The translations under genes and the position numbers were made by a program. Below, piece after piece: positions 16,487 to 24,841 of a stretch of 38,380 bases of DNA. The DNA is from an uncultured Porphyromonadaceae bacterium (GTDB lineage Bacteria > Bacteroidota > Bacteroidia > Bacteroidales > Muribaculaceae): positions 1 to 38,380 of the forward strand of contig CAMWXH010000015.1 of the NCBI GenBank assembly GCA_947178165.1, in the 5' to 3' direction. The notes below the pieces were generated by a model. It was not told the origin of the DNA. It was given only the letters and a program-made list of their open reading frames with translations, and searched no databases. How positions within the stretch are numbered: the stretch's first letter is position 1; each line of letters starts with the position of its first letter.

Positions 16487-19141
16487 ATGAAACATTTTCT
16501 GAAATTCCTTCTCCTCTGCATAACCGTAATCGCCCCGAAGGCATTCGCACTCGACATCACGCCGATTGCCGAAGTTACGGATACCATATATAACCCCGAC
16601 ATTATCTACACCCCTATTCCTCGTTCCTACGAAATTGCGGGAATTTCGGTGAAAGGGATTCCTGAAGAGGAGCAATATCTCATCATCGGCTATTCAGGCC
16701 TTTCGGAAGGTGATCGTGTGGAGATTCCGGGCGAGGAGATAACCCAGGCGGTAAAACGCTTCTGGAGACAGGGCCTTTACTCAAAGGTTCAGATTAATGT
16801 GGAAAAAATGGCAGGAGATAAAGTTTGGCTACAAATTGACCTCCAGCGTCAGCCACGCATGTCCGAGCTGCAATTTGAAGGCCTGAAATCGGGCGAAAAG
16901 AAAGATCTCCAGCAGCGACTCGGCATGGTGCCCGGCCAGCAGCTCACCCCCAATATCATTGCCAGGGCTAAGCAGGTGACTGAGGAATTTTTTGAAAAGA
17001 AAGGTTTCAAGAATGTGCTTGTGTCTATTAGAGAGACTCCCGACCTGTCAAAGGAGAATCAGGTGATCCTCACAATTGGAGTGAATAAGAATTCAAAAGT
17101 CAAGGTTCACAAGATACACATTAACGGCAACGAGATGCTTTCCGACCGCAAGATTAAAAATGCGATGAAAAAGACCAATGAGAAGAGCGACCTTCTTAAG
17201 ATCTTCAGTCAGAAAAAATTTGTTGACTCCGATTTTGCCGACGACCGCAACCGCATCATTGAGAAATATAACGAACTCGGTTATCGCGATGCCAGGATTG
17301 TAAAGGACTCTGTGGCCAGATATGACGATGGAACAGTTGACATTTTCCTTGATATCGACGAGGGAAAGAAATATTACATTAGCGATATCTCCTGGGTCGG
17401 CAACACCATATATCCCACCGAGACCCTATCGCAAGTGTTGGGCATATATCCCGGCGAGGTCTATAATCAGAAAAAACTGACCAAGCGAACTTCCGACGAC
17501 GAGGATGCCGTTTCAAACCTCTATCTTGACAACGGTTATCTCTTCTTCAACCTTATTCCGATTGAGGAGAAGATTCAAGGCGACAGCATTGCGCTTCAGA
17601 TGCGCGTGATAGAAGGTCCCCAGGCACGCATCAACCGTGTCGATATCAACGGCAACGACCAGCTCTATGAAAAGGTGATTCGCCGTGAACTTCGCATCCG
17701 TCCGGGCGCCCTCTTCTCTAAAAGCGATATAATGCGCTCTATGCGCGAAATCGCCGCAGGAGGCCACTTCAATCCGGAAACAATGAACCCCGACATACAG
17801 CCTAATGAGAATGACGGAACCGTCGATATAGCGCTAAACCTCGAACAGAAAGCCAACGACAAGGTTCAAGTCTCTTTCGGTTGGGGACAAACCGGCGTGA
17901 CCGGACAGCTGGCTCTCTCATTTTCTAACTTCTCTATGAAGAATCTCTTCAATCCGAGCAGCTATAAGGGGATCATTCCGCGCGGCGATGGCCAGACTTT
18001 CTCGATTTCCGCCCAGACAAATGCAAAGTATTACCAAAGCTATAACATCTCTTTCTTTGACCCTTGGTTTGGAGGAAGCCGGCCCAACTCTCTTTCTGTA
18101 TCTCTCGATTACAGCCGTTCCACAGGTATCAACTCTGCGTTCTACAATAACAACTGGGCCAATGCTTACCAATATGCCAATTACCTTAACCCGACCTATA
18201 ACCAGAATTACAACTCTTTCGCAATTCAGAATGCCTACGACCCCAACAAGGTGCTTCAGCTGGCAGGCGTGAGCGTTGGTTTCGGCACACGCCTTTCCTG
18301 GCCTGACGATTATTTCCAGTTCCAGGCATCCCTTGCCTACCGCTGGTATTATCTCAAGAACTGGGATTACCTCTATTATATGAGGAATGGCACATCCAAT
18401 TCACTCACCTTAGGGCTGAACCTGTCGCGTACAAGTATCGACAACCCGATCTATACACGTCGCGGCTCGCAGTTCTCGGTTGACCTTACCATGACACCCC
18501 CTGCCTCTCTTTTCGGCAAAAAGAACTGGGCGGCTCTCTCTGAAGAGGCAAGCTATTCAAACACCGACCAGACTTCGCGCGAACGAGCCCGAGCCTCGCT
18601 CTATAAGTGGATTGAATACTGGAAACTGCGCTTCAAGAGCAAGACATTCACCCCCCTCACCTCTCCCGACAATAACTACACGCTTGTGCTGATGACCCGC
18701 GCTGACTTCGGTCTTCTCGGCTCCTGGAACAAGCATATCAAGACCCCGTTTGAAACCTTCTATTTCGGCGGTGACGGAATGACCGGAAGCTACACTTACG
18801 CCACAGAGACAATCTCAATGCGCGGTTATGAGAACGGCCAGTTCACTCCGTCGGGCTATGAAGGATATGCTTACGGCAAATTCACACTTGAGCTTCACTT
18901 CCCGTTCCTTCTTCAGCCCACCACCACCATCTATGCCATTGCCTTTGCAGAGGCCGGCAACTGTTGGACAAGCGTGAGCGACTTCTCCCCATTCAATATG
19001 AAGAGGAGTGCCGGCGTGGGTGCCCGCGTATATCTTTCCGTTCTTGGATTCCTCGGAATCGACTGGGCATACGGTTTCGACAAAGTCTGGGGCACACGAG
19101 GTGGCTCGCAGCTTCACTTCGTGCTTGGTCAGGAATTCTGA
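16487..19141 (+). CDS. bamA: Outer-membrane protein assembly factor BamA
   Basis: This 884-aa Omp85-family protein folds and inserts outer-membrane beta-barrels. It has a signal peptide cleaved near A21 (KAFA-LD). A series of POTRA domains follows across roughly residues 45-450 (for example the VKVHKIHINGNEMLSDRKI and ARINRVDINGNDQLYEKVI openings). The C-terminal barrel starts near residue 464 (GWGQTGVTGQLALSF). The barrel contains the Omp85 motif area near FGGDGMTGSYTYATETISMRGY and ends in the terminal phenylalanine expected of BAM substrates. Its place between uppS and ompH is the standard Bacteroidales order. No truncation is seen. Confidence 0.97.
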   Translation: MKHFLKFLLLCITVIAPKAFALDITPIAEVTDTIYNPDIIYTPIPRSYEIAGISVKGIPEEEQYLIIGYSGLSEGDRVEIPGEEITQAVKRFWRQGLYSKVQINVEKMAGDKVWLQIDLQRQPRMSELQFEGLKSGEKKDLQQRLGMVPGQQLTPNIIARAKQVTEEFFEKKGFKNVLVSIRETPDLSKENQVILTIGVNKNSKVKVHKIHINGNEMLSDRKIKNAMKKTNEKSDLLKIFSQKKFVDSDFADDRNRIIEKYNELGYRDARIVKDSVARYDDGTVDIFLDIDEGKKYYISDISWVGNTIYPTETLSQVLGIYPGEVYNQKKLTKRTSDDEDAVSNLYLDNGYLFFNLIPIEEKIQGDSIALQMRVIEGPQARINRVDINGNDQLYEKVIRRELRIRPGALFSKSDIMRSMREIAAGGHFNPETMNPDIQPNENDGTVDIALNLEQKANDKVQVSFGWGQTGVTGQLALSFSNFSMKNLFNPSSYKGIIPRGDGQTFSISAQTNAKYYQSYNISFFDPWFGGSRPNSLSVSLDYSRSTGINSAFYNNNWANAYQYANYLNPTYNQNYNSFAIQNAYDPNKVLQLAGVSVGFGTRLSWPDDYFQFQASLAYRWYYLKNWDYLYYMRNGTSNSLTLGLNLSRTSIDNPIYTRRGSQFSVDLTMTPPASLFGKKNWAALSEEASYSNTDQTSRERARASLYKWIEYWKLRFKSKTFTPLTSPDNNYTLVLMTRADFGLLGSWNKHIKTPFETFYFGGDGMTGSYTYATETISMRGYENGQFTPSGYEGYAYGKFTLELHFPFLLQPTTTIYAIAFAEAGNCWTSVSDFSPFNMKRSAGVGARVYLSVLGFLGIDWAYGFDKVWGTRGGSQLHFVLGQEF

Positions 19142-19343
19142 TGGCTTTAACATCATTTTGCATTGCGATGATAAACCTTTATTCATCACAAATGTCTGTT
19201 TTGTAAAAGCATGGGATTCCACAATGTTATCAGCAAGCTGTAAACCACTTATGCAATTAGCGTAATTTAAGTTCGTTACATACGTAATTGAAATTAGTTA
19301 CACAATCGCGTTAAATAATTAAATGCACACAAAATTGAAAAAT

Positions 19344-19859
19344 ATGAAAAAAATATTTTTTGCTATCGCCTTTCTAATGGCATGCGCTTTTGGTGCTTCA
19401 GCTCAAAAGTACGCACTCATAGATATGGATTATATCCTGCGTAACGTTCCCTCCTACGAGATGGCTAACGAACAATTGAACCAGGTGTCTCAGCGTTGGG
19501 AGAAAGAGGTCAACAATCTCTCCAAGGAAGCCGAGACCATGTATAAGAACTATCAGTCGGAGATGGTGTTCCTCACCGACGATCAGAAGAAAAAGAGAGA
19601 GAGCGAAATCACCGCAAAAGAGAAAGAGGCAACCGATCTCCGTTATAAATACTTTGGCCCCGAAGGGGAACTCTATAAGAAACGACAGAGCCTTATCAAG
19701 CCTATTCAGGAAGATGTTTATAACGCCGTGAAAGCAGTGGCAGAGGAGAAAGGTTACGTCACCATTTTTGACCGCGCATCATCACAAAGCATCGTTTATG
19801 CTAAACCGAGCATAGATGTTAGCAATGAAGTGCTCGCCAAGTTGGGATATTCCAAATAA
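19344..19859 (+). CDS. OmpH/Skp-family periplasmic chaperone (first copy)
   Basis: This 171-aa protein has a signal peptide MKKIFFAIAFLMACAFGASA, a short beta segment (KYALIDMDYILRNVPSYEMA) and long charged helices rich in Lys/Glu (coiled-coil arms, mature residues ~25-110). It ends with the conserved region YVTIFDRASSQSIVYA. This is the trimeric Skp/OmpH fold, which holds unfolded outer-membrane proteins on the way to BamA. An upstream in-frame ATG at 19323 would add seven residues. The ATG at 19344 gives the cleaner signal peptide and is preferred. It lies 202 bp after bamA. Its 3-prime end carries the -33 element of the next gene's promoter. Confidence 0.93.
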   Translation: MKKIFFAIAFLMACAFGASAQKYALIDMDYILRNVPSYEMANEQLNQVSQRWEKEVNNLSKEAETMYKNYQSEMVFLTDDQKKKRESEITAKEKEATDLRYKYFGPEGELYKKRQSLIKPIQEDVYNAVKAVAEEKGYVTIFDRASSQSIVYAKPSIDVSNEVLAKLGYSK

Positions 19860-19872
19860 AATTGTAATTTTG
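19842..19872 (+). promoter_or_regulatory. Internal promoter for the second ompH gene
   Basis: TTG at 19842-19844, inside the end of the first ompH gene, is followed after exactly 20 bp by TAATTTTG (19865-19872). This is a full -33/-7 match. Start of transcription near 19879 would give a leader of ~55-90 nt before the second ompH gene. Confidence 0.72.
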
Positions 19873-19965
19873 CGGAATGAAAATTGATTGAGCGCCACCA
19901 GCTTTTTCACGGTCTCCTCAATCATACGTCAAGCAATGAATCTGAATAAAAAAACAACAATAAAA

Positions 19966-20463
19966 ATGATCAAGAAAATTTTACTTGCCGTTGCGCTCGC
20001 AATCCCTATGTTCGTTTCGGCACAGACTTTGAAAGTGGGTGTAGTGGATACAAGCGTCATCATGCAGGCAATGCCCGACACCAAGACTGCTGAGACCAAA
20101 CTGGCCGACACTTCCAAGAAATATGAAGACGAGTTTGCCAAACTTCAGCAGGAATTCGGTCGCCTTTATGAAGAGTTTCAGAAAATGCCCGAATCGGAAC
20201 CTCAGGCCATCCGCGAACGCAAAACACGTGAACTGGCCGACATGAACCAGAAGATTGAGACTTTCCAGCAGAGCGCTTCTCAGGATCTTCAGAAGATGCA
20301 GCAGGAACTGATGGCTCCTATCGTAGCAAAAATCAAGAGCGCTATTGAGTCGGTAGGCAAAGAGAACGGTTATGCCATGATTCAGGAAGCCGCCGCCCTT
20401 ATCTACTATGCCGCACCTGTTGAGGATATCACACCCAAAGTTAAACAGAAACTGGGTCTTTAA
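19966..20463 (+). CDS. OmpH/Skp-family periplasmic chaperone (second copy)
   Basis: This 165-aa Skp-like protein has a signal peptide MIKKILLAVALAIPMFVSAQ, the mature start TLKVGVVDTSVIMQAMPDT, a long coiled-coil middle rich in Glu/Gln/Lys, and the terminal strand region NGYAMIQEAAALIYYAAPVEDIT. It is related to but distinct from its neighbour, a paired layout common in Bacteroidetes. The frame is open from a TTG at 19888, but that leaves an implausible N-terminus close to the predicted transcription start. ATG at 19936 is possible. ATG at 19966 gives the standard signal peptide. It has its own promoter, so it may be expressed apart from bamA. Confidence 0.93.
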   Translation: MIKKILLAVALAIPMFVSAQTLKVGVVDTSVIMQAMPDTKTAETKLADTSKKYEDEFAKLQQEFGRLYEEFQKMPESEPQAIRERKTRELADMNQKIETFQQSASQDLQKMQQELMAPIVAKIKSAIESVGKENGYAMIQEAAALIYYAAPVEDITPKVKQKLGL

Positions 20464-20494
20464 AAAGATACAGCTTTCTATACTAAGATAAAGG

Positions 20495-20530
20495 AATGCG
20501 GAGTCCTCCGGGATTCCGCATTTCAATATA
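20495..20530 (+). terminator. Hairpin terminator between ompH and murI
   Basis: Arms 20495-20506 and 20511-20522 pair over 12 positions, including one G-U, with loop TCCG. The following bases (TCAATATAATTT) are AU-rich but not a pure T-run, so it may terminate only partly. murI starts 52 bp later. Confidence 0.65.
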
Positions 20531-20574
20531 ATTTAACGTAATCTCTTCATCTAAAACCTCCCCCTCTAATTGAT

Positions 20575-21390
20575 ATGACACAGATAGGAGTTTTCGATTC
20601 AGGCTATGGAGGGCTGACAATATTGAGGGAGATGCGGAAACGCCTGCCGCAATATGACTATCTCTATTTAGGCGACAATGCTCGCGCTCCCTATGGGACC
20701 CGAAGCTTTGACGTGGTGCTCGATTTCACCAGGCAGGCTGTCGAAGAACTTTTCTCCAGGGGATGCCGTCTGGTTATTTTAGCCTGCAACACGGCCTCAG
20801 CCAAAGCTCTTCGAACGATACAGCAAACGCTCCTGCCGGAGAAATATCCAGACCGCAGGGTGCTTGGTGTGATACGTCCTACAGCCGAAATCATAGGTTC
20901 CATCACAAAAAACCGTCATATCGGGGTTCTTGCCACTCCGGGCACGATACAAAGCGGTTCTTATACCATGGAAATCAAGAAGCTTTATCCGGATATTCAT
21001 GTCAACGAACTCGCTTGCCCCATGTTCGTGCCTTTGGTGGAGAATGAAGAAGCAACAGGGCCTGGCGCTGACTATTTCGTAAGCAAATACATCAATATGA
21101 TAATGGAGAAGGATCCTGACATAGATACTCTTATCTTAGCCTGTACCCACTATCCGCTCCTCTTCCCCAAGATTCGTAAATTTGCTTCCGAAAAGACTAA
21201 AGTGATAGCACAAGGCGATCTGGTTGCCAACAGTCTTGCAGATTATCTCAACCGTCATCCGGAGATTGAAAACCGCTGTTCTAAAAATGGCACAGTAGAG
21301 TTCCTTACTACCGAAAATACTGAAAAATTCAATCATCTCGCCTCAATTTTCATGAAAGAGCCTGTGGATGCGACAAGGATAATGTTATAG
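20575..21390 (+). CDS. murI: Glutamate racemase
   Basis: This 271-aa cytoplasmic enzyme converts L- to D-glutamate for peptidoglycan. It shows GVFDSGYGGLTIL (5-17) with Asp8, GDNARAPYG (33-41), the first catalytic cysteine in ACNTASA (C71) and the second in ACTHYPLL (C190), in the usual cofactor-independent arrangement. Length is normal. It follows the ompH pair as in other Bacteroidales, behind a hairpin that could separate expression. The ATG at 20575 puts the first strand at residue 3. Confidence 0.97.
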   Translation: MTQIGVFDSGYGGLTILREMRKRLPQYDYLYLGDNARAPYGTRSFDVVLDFTRQAVEELFSRGCRLVILACNTASAKALRTIQQTLLPEKYPDRRVLGVIRPTAEIIGSITKNRHIGVLATPGTIQSGSYTMEIKKLYPDIHVNELACPMFVPLVENEEATGPGADYFVSKYINMIMEKDPDIDTLILACTHYPLLFPKIRKFASEKTKVIAQGDLVANSLADYLNRHPEIENRCSKNGTVEFLTTENTEKFNHLASIFMKEPVDATRIML

Positions 21391-21472
21391 TTGTATATTT
21401 TTTTGCACGCAACAGATGTTGTCATCACAATTGTTTCGTGTAATATGTGTGGTCATCACAAGAGATATGTAT

Positions 21473-21751
21473 ATGGAGAAATCAATTGAAATGCTTCGGC
21501 TTGAAATAAAAAAAGCTTCCTCACAAGAAGAAGCTATAAAAATCTTGTCAGTTTATATAGAATCCCATCCTGAAAGCGAAGAAGCTTTTACGATGCGAGG
21601 AATGAAATATTGGGGAGCAGGCAAGCGTTCGCTCGCAATAAACGATTATCTTTCGGCCATCCGCATAAATCCGGAGTCACGGGCACGCCTTGCACTTCAA
21701 GCCTCACAGGAAATCCTCGATTACCGCAATAAGGACCTCTATAATCCCTAA
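21473..21751 (+). CDS. Small TPR-like protein
   Basis: This 92-aa acidic-basic helical protein has one clear TPR-like helix pair (EEAFTMRGMKYWGAGKRSLAIN then DYLSAIRINPE), preceded by a helix with SIEMLRLEIKKA. There is no signal peptide. The frame extends upstream to 21416, but the ATG at 21473 removes an odd hydrophobic leader and fits better. It probably acts as a protein-binding adaptor, with unknown partner. It follows murI by 82 bp and precedes a strong hairpin, so it may share the murI transcript. Confidence 0.7.
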   Translation: MEKSIEMLRLEIKKASSQEEAIKILSVYIESHPESEEAFTMRGMKYWGAGKRSLAINDYLSAIRINPESRARLALQASQEILDYRNKDLYNP

Positions 21752-21786
21752 CCAGCCACACTACAACAGGTTCGTTCATTTAATGC

Positions 21787-21846
21787 TGCGGAGAGAAATA
21801 TTAACTGATACGGGTTAATTGTTTCTCTCCGCATTTCGTAATGTCA
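21787..21846 (+). terminator. Strong hairpin terminator after the TPR-like gene
   Basis: Perfect 12-bp arms (21787-21798 TGCGGAGAGAAA with 21832-21843) are extended inside by ATTAAC/GTTAAT (21800-21805 with 21824-21829), with a small bulge between. ATTTC follows. It ends the + strand unit and could also stop minus-strand transcription from the rpn gene. Confidence 0.7.
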
Positions 21847-21848
21847 TA

Positions 21849-21930
21849 ATGCAGTGCGGTTCTATACATTACGCAGTGGTTCTATACATTATGCAGTGGT
21901 TCTATACATTATGCAGTGGTTCTACACACA
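21849..21930. repeat. 20-bp tandem repeat, four copies
   Basis: The unit GCAGTGGTTCTATACATT with a two-base AT/AC lead recurs at 21849-21870 (two extra bases), 21871-21890, 21891-21910 and 21911-21930 (last copy diverges in its final bases). There are no spacers between copies. It lies between converging genes. Copy number may vary between strains. Confidence 0.85.
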
Positions 21931-21961
21931 ATTCACAATATTATGATGCAATGGATGAAGG

Positions 21962-22960
21962 TCATACTGACGAGGAGTTTCTTTTTATGTCTTGAATCTT
22001 TTCAACGGATAGGCCTGTCGCTTGGGAAATTACCTCGTCAGCAAGATTCATCTTGATCATATTTTCGACTAAACTTATCATAGCCTCTTCCCGACCTTCT
22101 GCCCGGCCCTCCGCCAAGCCTTGCGTTCTGCCTTCCGCCAAGCCTTGCGTTCTGCCTTCTGCCAAGCCTTGCGTTCTGCCCTCTGCCAAGCCTTGCGTTC
22201 TGCCCTCCGCCAAGCCTTCCTCTCGGCCCTCTTCACGGGCCGTGTCGAGCACATCGTTTTGCACCATAATGTTATCCATGTGCCTGTCGTATGCACGGCG
22301 CTCCTCAATAGTCATAGACATAAGACGAAGTTTCTCTTTCACTCCCTGAAGACCCGGAACACGAGTGTTCTCCTTGACCTTACCGGTCTTAAGATAAGTC
22401 ATCCATTCATCAAGCGGCGTATCCGGAATCTTGTCGTATGCATTGACCCTGACCAGATAATACTCAGGGAACACCTCTTTGGGAAGATGATGTACTATCA
22501 CCCCCTCCTCTTTCGTATTGACAAGCAGGTCGGTGCCCGTATGAATACCCTTGAAACGCGTTTCCCCATGGTACACATAGTCGTCGCCCTGACCGTATTC
22601 ACAATACAGAAGGCTGATTGAATACACTTTCTTTACCTGATCATACTTATCCCCTATATTTATATGCTCGGTAATGGCTTTGCAAGTGCCATAAAGTATC
22701 CGCTGCAGATAATACAATTGACGAGTGAGCTGCACCTCAACAATGATGAGATGTCCTTTGCTGTTCTTCGCCTTTATGTCAACGCGGTTGAACTTGTCAT
22801 CATCCGATTCTTGATTTCCCTCGCTCTCGAGTATCTCCTCGATCTTTACATCCTCTCCCAGCAGGACCGAGATAAAACCCTCCAGAATTTCAAAATTGGA
22901 TTTGTCACGAAGCATGTGCTTCATGAACCAGTCAAACCTAATATATGTATTTTGATCCAT
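21962..22960 (-). CDS. Rpn-family PD-(D/E)XK nuclease with C-terminal tandem repeats
   Basis: This 332-aa protein of the recombination-promoting nuclease (Rpn, formerly transposase_31/PDDEXK_2) family opens with FDWFMKHMLRDKSNFEILEGFISVLL. The nuclease core follows: VDIKAKNSKGHLIIVEVQ, with Asp61 and E75-x-Q77, the E-x-Q variant usual in this family. The middle contains the KVYSISLL and HLPKEVFPEYYLV segments. Residues ~248-290 are a Gly-Glu-Ala-Arg helical repeat, GLAEGRTQ four times, ending in a short helical domain (EVISQATGLSVEKIQDIKRN). Rpn proteins are DNA nucleases linked to recombination and phage defence. It lies 99 bp after a truncated AAA-ATPase gene on the same strand. Confidence 0.88.
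   Translation of the reverse strand: MDQNTYIRFDWFMKHMLRDKSNFEILEGFISVLLGEDVKIEEILESEGNQESDDDKFNRVDIKAKNSKGHLIIVEVQLTRQLYYLQRILYGTCKAITEHINIGDKYDQVKKVYSISLLYCEYGQGDDYVYHGETRFKGIHTGTDLLVNTKEEGVIVHHLPKEVFPEYYLVRVNAYDKIPDTPLDEWMTYLKTGKVKENTRVPGLQGVKEKLRLMSMTIEERRAYDRHMDNIMVQNDVLDTAREEGREEGLAEGRTQGLAEGRTQGLAEGRTQGLAEGRTQGLAEGRAEGREEAMISLVENMIKMNLADEVISQATGLSVEKIQDIKRNSSSV
22111..22219 (-). repeat. In-frame 24-bp tandem repeat inside the rpn gene
   Basis: Four complete 24-bp units begin at 22111, 22135, 22159 and 22183, followed by a partial unit at 22207. Each encodes the eight residues GLAEGRTQ. The unit length is a multiple of three, so slippage would change repeat number without shifting frame. 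Confidence 0.9.
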
Positions 22961-22985
22961 ATTGTGCCGTTATTATGTTCAAATA

Positions 22986-22993
22986 CAAATTTA
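22986..22993 (-). promoter_or_regulatory. Possible -7 element for the rpn gene
   Basis: On the minus strand TAAATTTG (22993-22986) matches TAnnTTTG and would place the transcription start close to the ATG at 22960. No TTG lies 19-21 bp upstream, so this is a half match only. Confidence 0.35.
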
Positions 22994-23059
22994 CAATAAA
23001 AAAATAGCAATTTGAAATATATACTCTTCATTATATTTCTTCAGCTATCTCCCAGCTAT

Positions 23060-24253
23060 CTATGCATCTCCTACTTGAAGAGAAGGAGTGCCTGTCTTGC
23101 ATTTCACATAATAGGGCAACAATACATTAAAAAGCCCATACTTGACTTCTAAATTAGGAATACCAAGCTTATATTGTTTTAATCGCCTGCTATATCTCTT
23201 GATTGTGAGATAGCCAGTCTGATAAAGCAGTGCAGTAGGATTCGGGTTAAGAAGGTCGAGCCCTTTTAAATCAGAATCCTTGCAATATGAATCAAAAGTT
23301 TTTTTAAGATCTGCACCCACTCTCTTTAACGATTCTGCAATGAGTGTGGGCATTCCGGTTTCATTCCAATAATTCCCTATCTTTGATTCATACATTGCAT
23401 TCAGCAGCGACCAAGGATTATATATTTCGCTTCCCTCCGACGCAAATTTATAACCGTCATAATTCTTTTTCAATAATTTGCAGGCACCTTCATAATCCAC
23501 TCCCTCTTTTTCTGCAAATTTTGATATGCCTCTTTGAAAATAGTGACATAACTCTCTTTCCGTTATGCCGCAAATATCAGCATATTCATTAGAAAAAGAG
23601 ATATCCATGATATTATTCAAATCAGAAAATACGCTAAGTTTACTAAATCGACTCACACCTGTCAAGAACACAAGCTGTATATGCTCCGCCGAGCTTTTGA
23701 AATTAGAATAGAGAGAAGCAAGCTGGGAACGATAATGATTAAAATTGTCAATATTATTAAGATTTCCCACAAGGGGCTTATCATATTCGTCAACTAAAAT
23801 CACCACCTTCCGTCCAGTATCTTCATGAGCGGCAGAGATAATATTATTAAATCTTTGAGAGTAGCTTCCGCTTACATCATCAATATTATATTTTTTCTCC
23901 CAGCCTTTGAACAGATTGCCAAGAACTTCTTCCAATTTACCTGGTTCTGCATAACGTTCGGTATTAAGGTCAAGTCGCAACACAGGATATTCCTCCCAAT
24001 TCCAATCGGTGGAGTCAATATACAGATTTTCAAAAAGTTCACGTCGTCCTTCATAGAAATACCGGAGAGTGGAAAGGAAAAGGCTCTTACCGAATCGTCG
24101 AGGGCGAGCAAGAAAGAAATACTTTACACTTGAGATGTTCAGTTTGTGGATAAACATAGTTTTGTCCACATAAATATTTCCATCTTCTCGCAATACTCTG
24201 AAATCCTGCTGCCCGATAGGATATTTTTCTACTTCATTAGGGATTACAATCAT
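23060..24253 (-). CDS. AAA-ATPase (DUF1703-associated type), C-terminally truncated
   Basis: This 397-aa protein has the conserved opening YPIGQQDFRVLREDGNIYVDKT, the family's P-loop variant RPRRFGKS (50-57), VDEYDKP as Walker B, the FLTGVSRFSKLSVFS sensor block and the KKNYDGYKF...IYNPWSLLNAM linker. Family members usually run to ~510-520 aa and end with a PD-(D/E)XK (DUF1703) nuclease. Here the protein stops soon after LLYQTGYLTIK and LLPYYVK, so most of the nuclease domain is missing. No remnant is visible in the next 99 bp. The frame starts at 24280, but the ATG at 24253 fits the family and lies downstream of the promoter. The intact ATPase part suggests it may still be expressed. Confidence 0.82.
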   Translation of the reverse strand: MIVIPNEVEKYPIGQQDFRVLREDGNIYVDKTMFIHKLNISSVKYFFLARPRRFGKSLFLSTLRYFYEGRRELFENLYIDSTDWNWEEYPVLRLDLNTERYAEPGKLEEVLGNLFKGWEKKYNIDDVSGSYSQRFNNIISAAHEDTGRKVVILVDEYDKPLVGNLNNIDNFNHYRSQLASLYSNFKSSAEHIQLVFLTGVSRFSKLSVFSDLNNIMDISFSNEYADICGITERELCHYFQRGISKFAEKEGVDYEGACKLLKKNYDGYKFASEGSEIYNPWSLLNAMYESKIGNYWNETGMPTLIAESLKRVGADLKKTFDSYCKDSDLKGLDLLNPNPTALLYQTGYLTIKRYSRRLKQYKLGIPNLEVKYGLFNVLLPYYVKCKTGTPSLQVGDA

Positions 24254-24268
24254 AGTCCGTGTTTTTCG

Positions 24269-24299
24269 CAAATATAACATAAAAAACTATGAATTGCAA
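24269..24299 (-). promoter_or_regulatory. Promoter of the truncated AAA-ATPase gene
   Basis: Minus strand: TTG at 24299-24297, 20 bp, then TATATTTG at 24276-24269. This exact -33/-7 match overlaps the upstream candidate start (24280), which cannot therefore be translated from this transcript. It supports the start at 24253 with a short leader. Confidence 0.7.
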
Positions 24300-24320
24300 G
24301 TGACCAGCTCTTGTATGTGC

Positions 24321-24773
24321 TTAATGCACCTCCCAGGGGAAAAGCATCCTCTTCTCAGGTTGTCGCACGGTTGAACTTTCCGTCACCCCGCCGGAGAATA
24401 GATCAGATGGAAATTCGGAATTAGAAGCCGGAATATTTCGGCCACAGGAGGAGGCATAAAGCATCAGCGGCTGCTCCATGCTCCACCCCCGGGAATAGTT
24501 GCGCACATATACCTGCGCAAGTCCGCGCAACCCTTTCACCTTCTTTCGCAATTCTCCCAACAGCTCCGTCATATCGCTCACCTGGTTCAAGACAAACTCA
24601 AGCACCGTGCGTCCACGCATCACAATGCGCGCAAACAACCGGTCGCCATAACGTATCGGCTTACGGCTGCCGAATGGTGTTGTGAATCGTTCACGCGAAT
24701 CAGCATAAACGTGCTTATAGTAACTCTCTCCGTGAACTCCCTCTCCAAGACGCAATGTCGCCACTCTATCCAT
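24321..24773 (-). CDS. Uncharacterised 150-aa protein
   Basis: I do not recognise this family. It is a soluble basic protein without signal peptide or membrane segment. The centre is conserved-looking: RYGDRLFARIVMRGRTVLEF followed by a helix LNQVSDMTELLGELRKKVKGLRGLAQVYVRNYSRGW. The last ~45 residues are Ser/Pro-rich and end in a PWEVH motif. Codon use is unremarkable and the ORF has a well-placed ATG at 24773, so it is probably real. A similar short protein type occurs in gut Bacteroidales without known function (weak recollection). It is separated from the aspartokinase gene by 224 bp that read divergently. Confidence 0.6.
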   Translation of the reverse strand: MDRVATLRLGEGVHGESYYKHVYADSRERFTTPFGSRKPIRYGDRLFARIVMRGRTVLEFVLNQVSDMTELLGELRKKVKGLRGLAQVYVRNYSRGWSMEQPLMLYASSCGRNIPASNSEFPSDLFSGGVTESSTVRQPEKRMLFPWEVH

Positions 24774-24841
24774 AATTTTAATTTTTTAGTGATACATTCC
24801 TTTTAATTTACAGGATCGGTTTGCAGACGTTTTTTCATTCC

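Noticed and set aside
21849-21930. CRISPR array
   Set aside because: The 20-bp units are directly adjacent with no spacers and no cas genes nearby.
22121-22621. 166-codon + strand frame opposite the rpn gene
   Set aside because: It is created by the 24-bp repeats and antisense to a well-supported nuclease frame. It has no recognisable domains.
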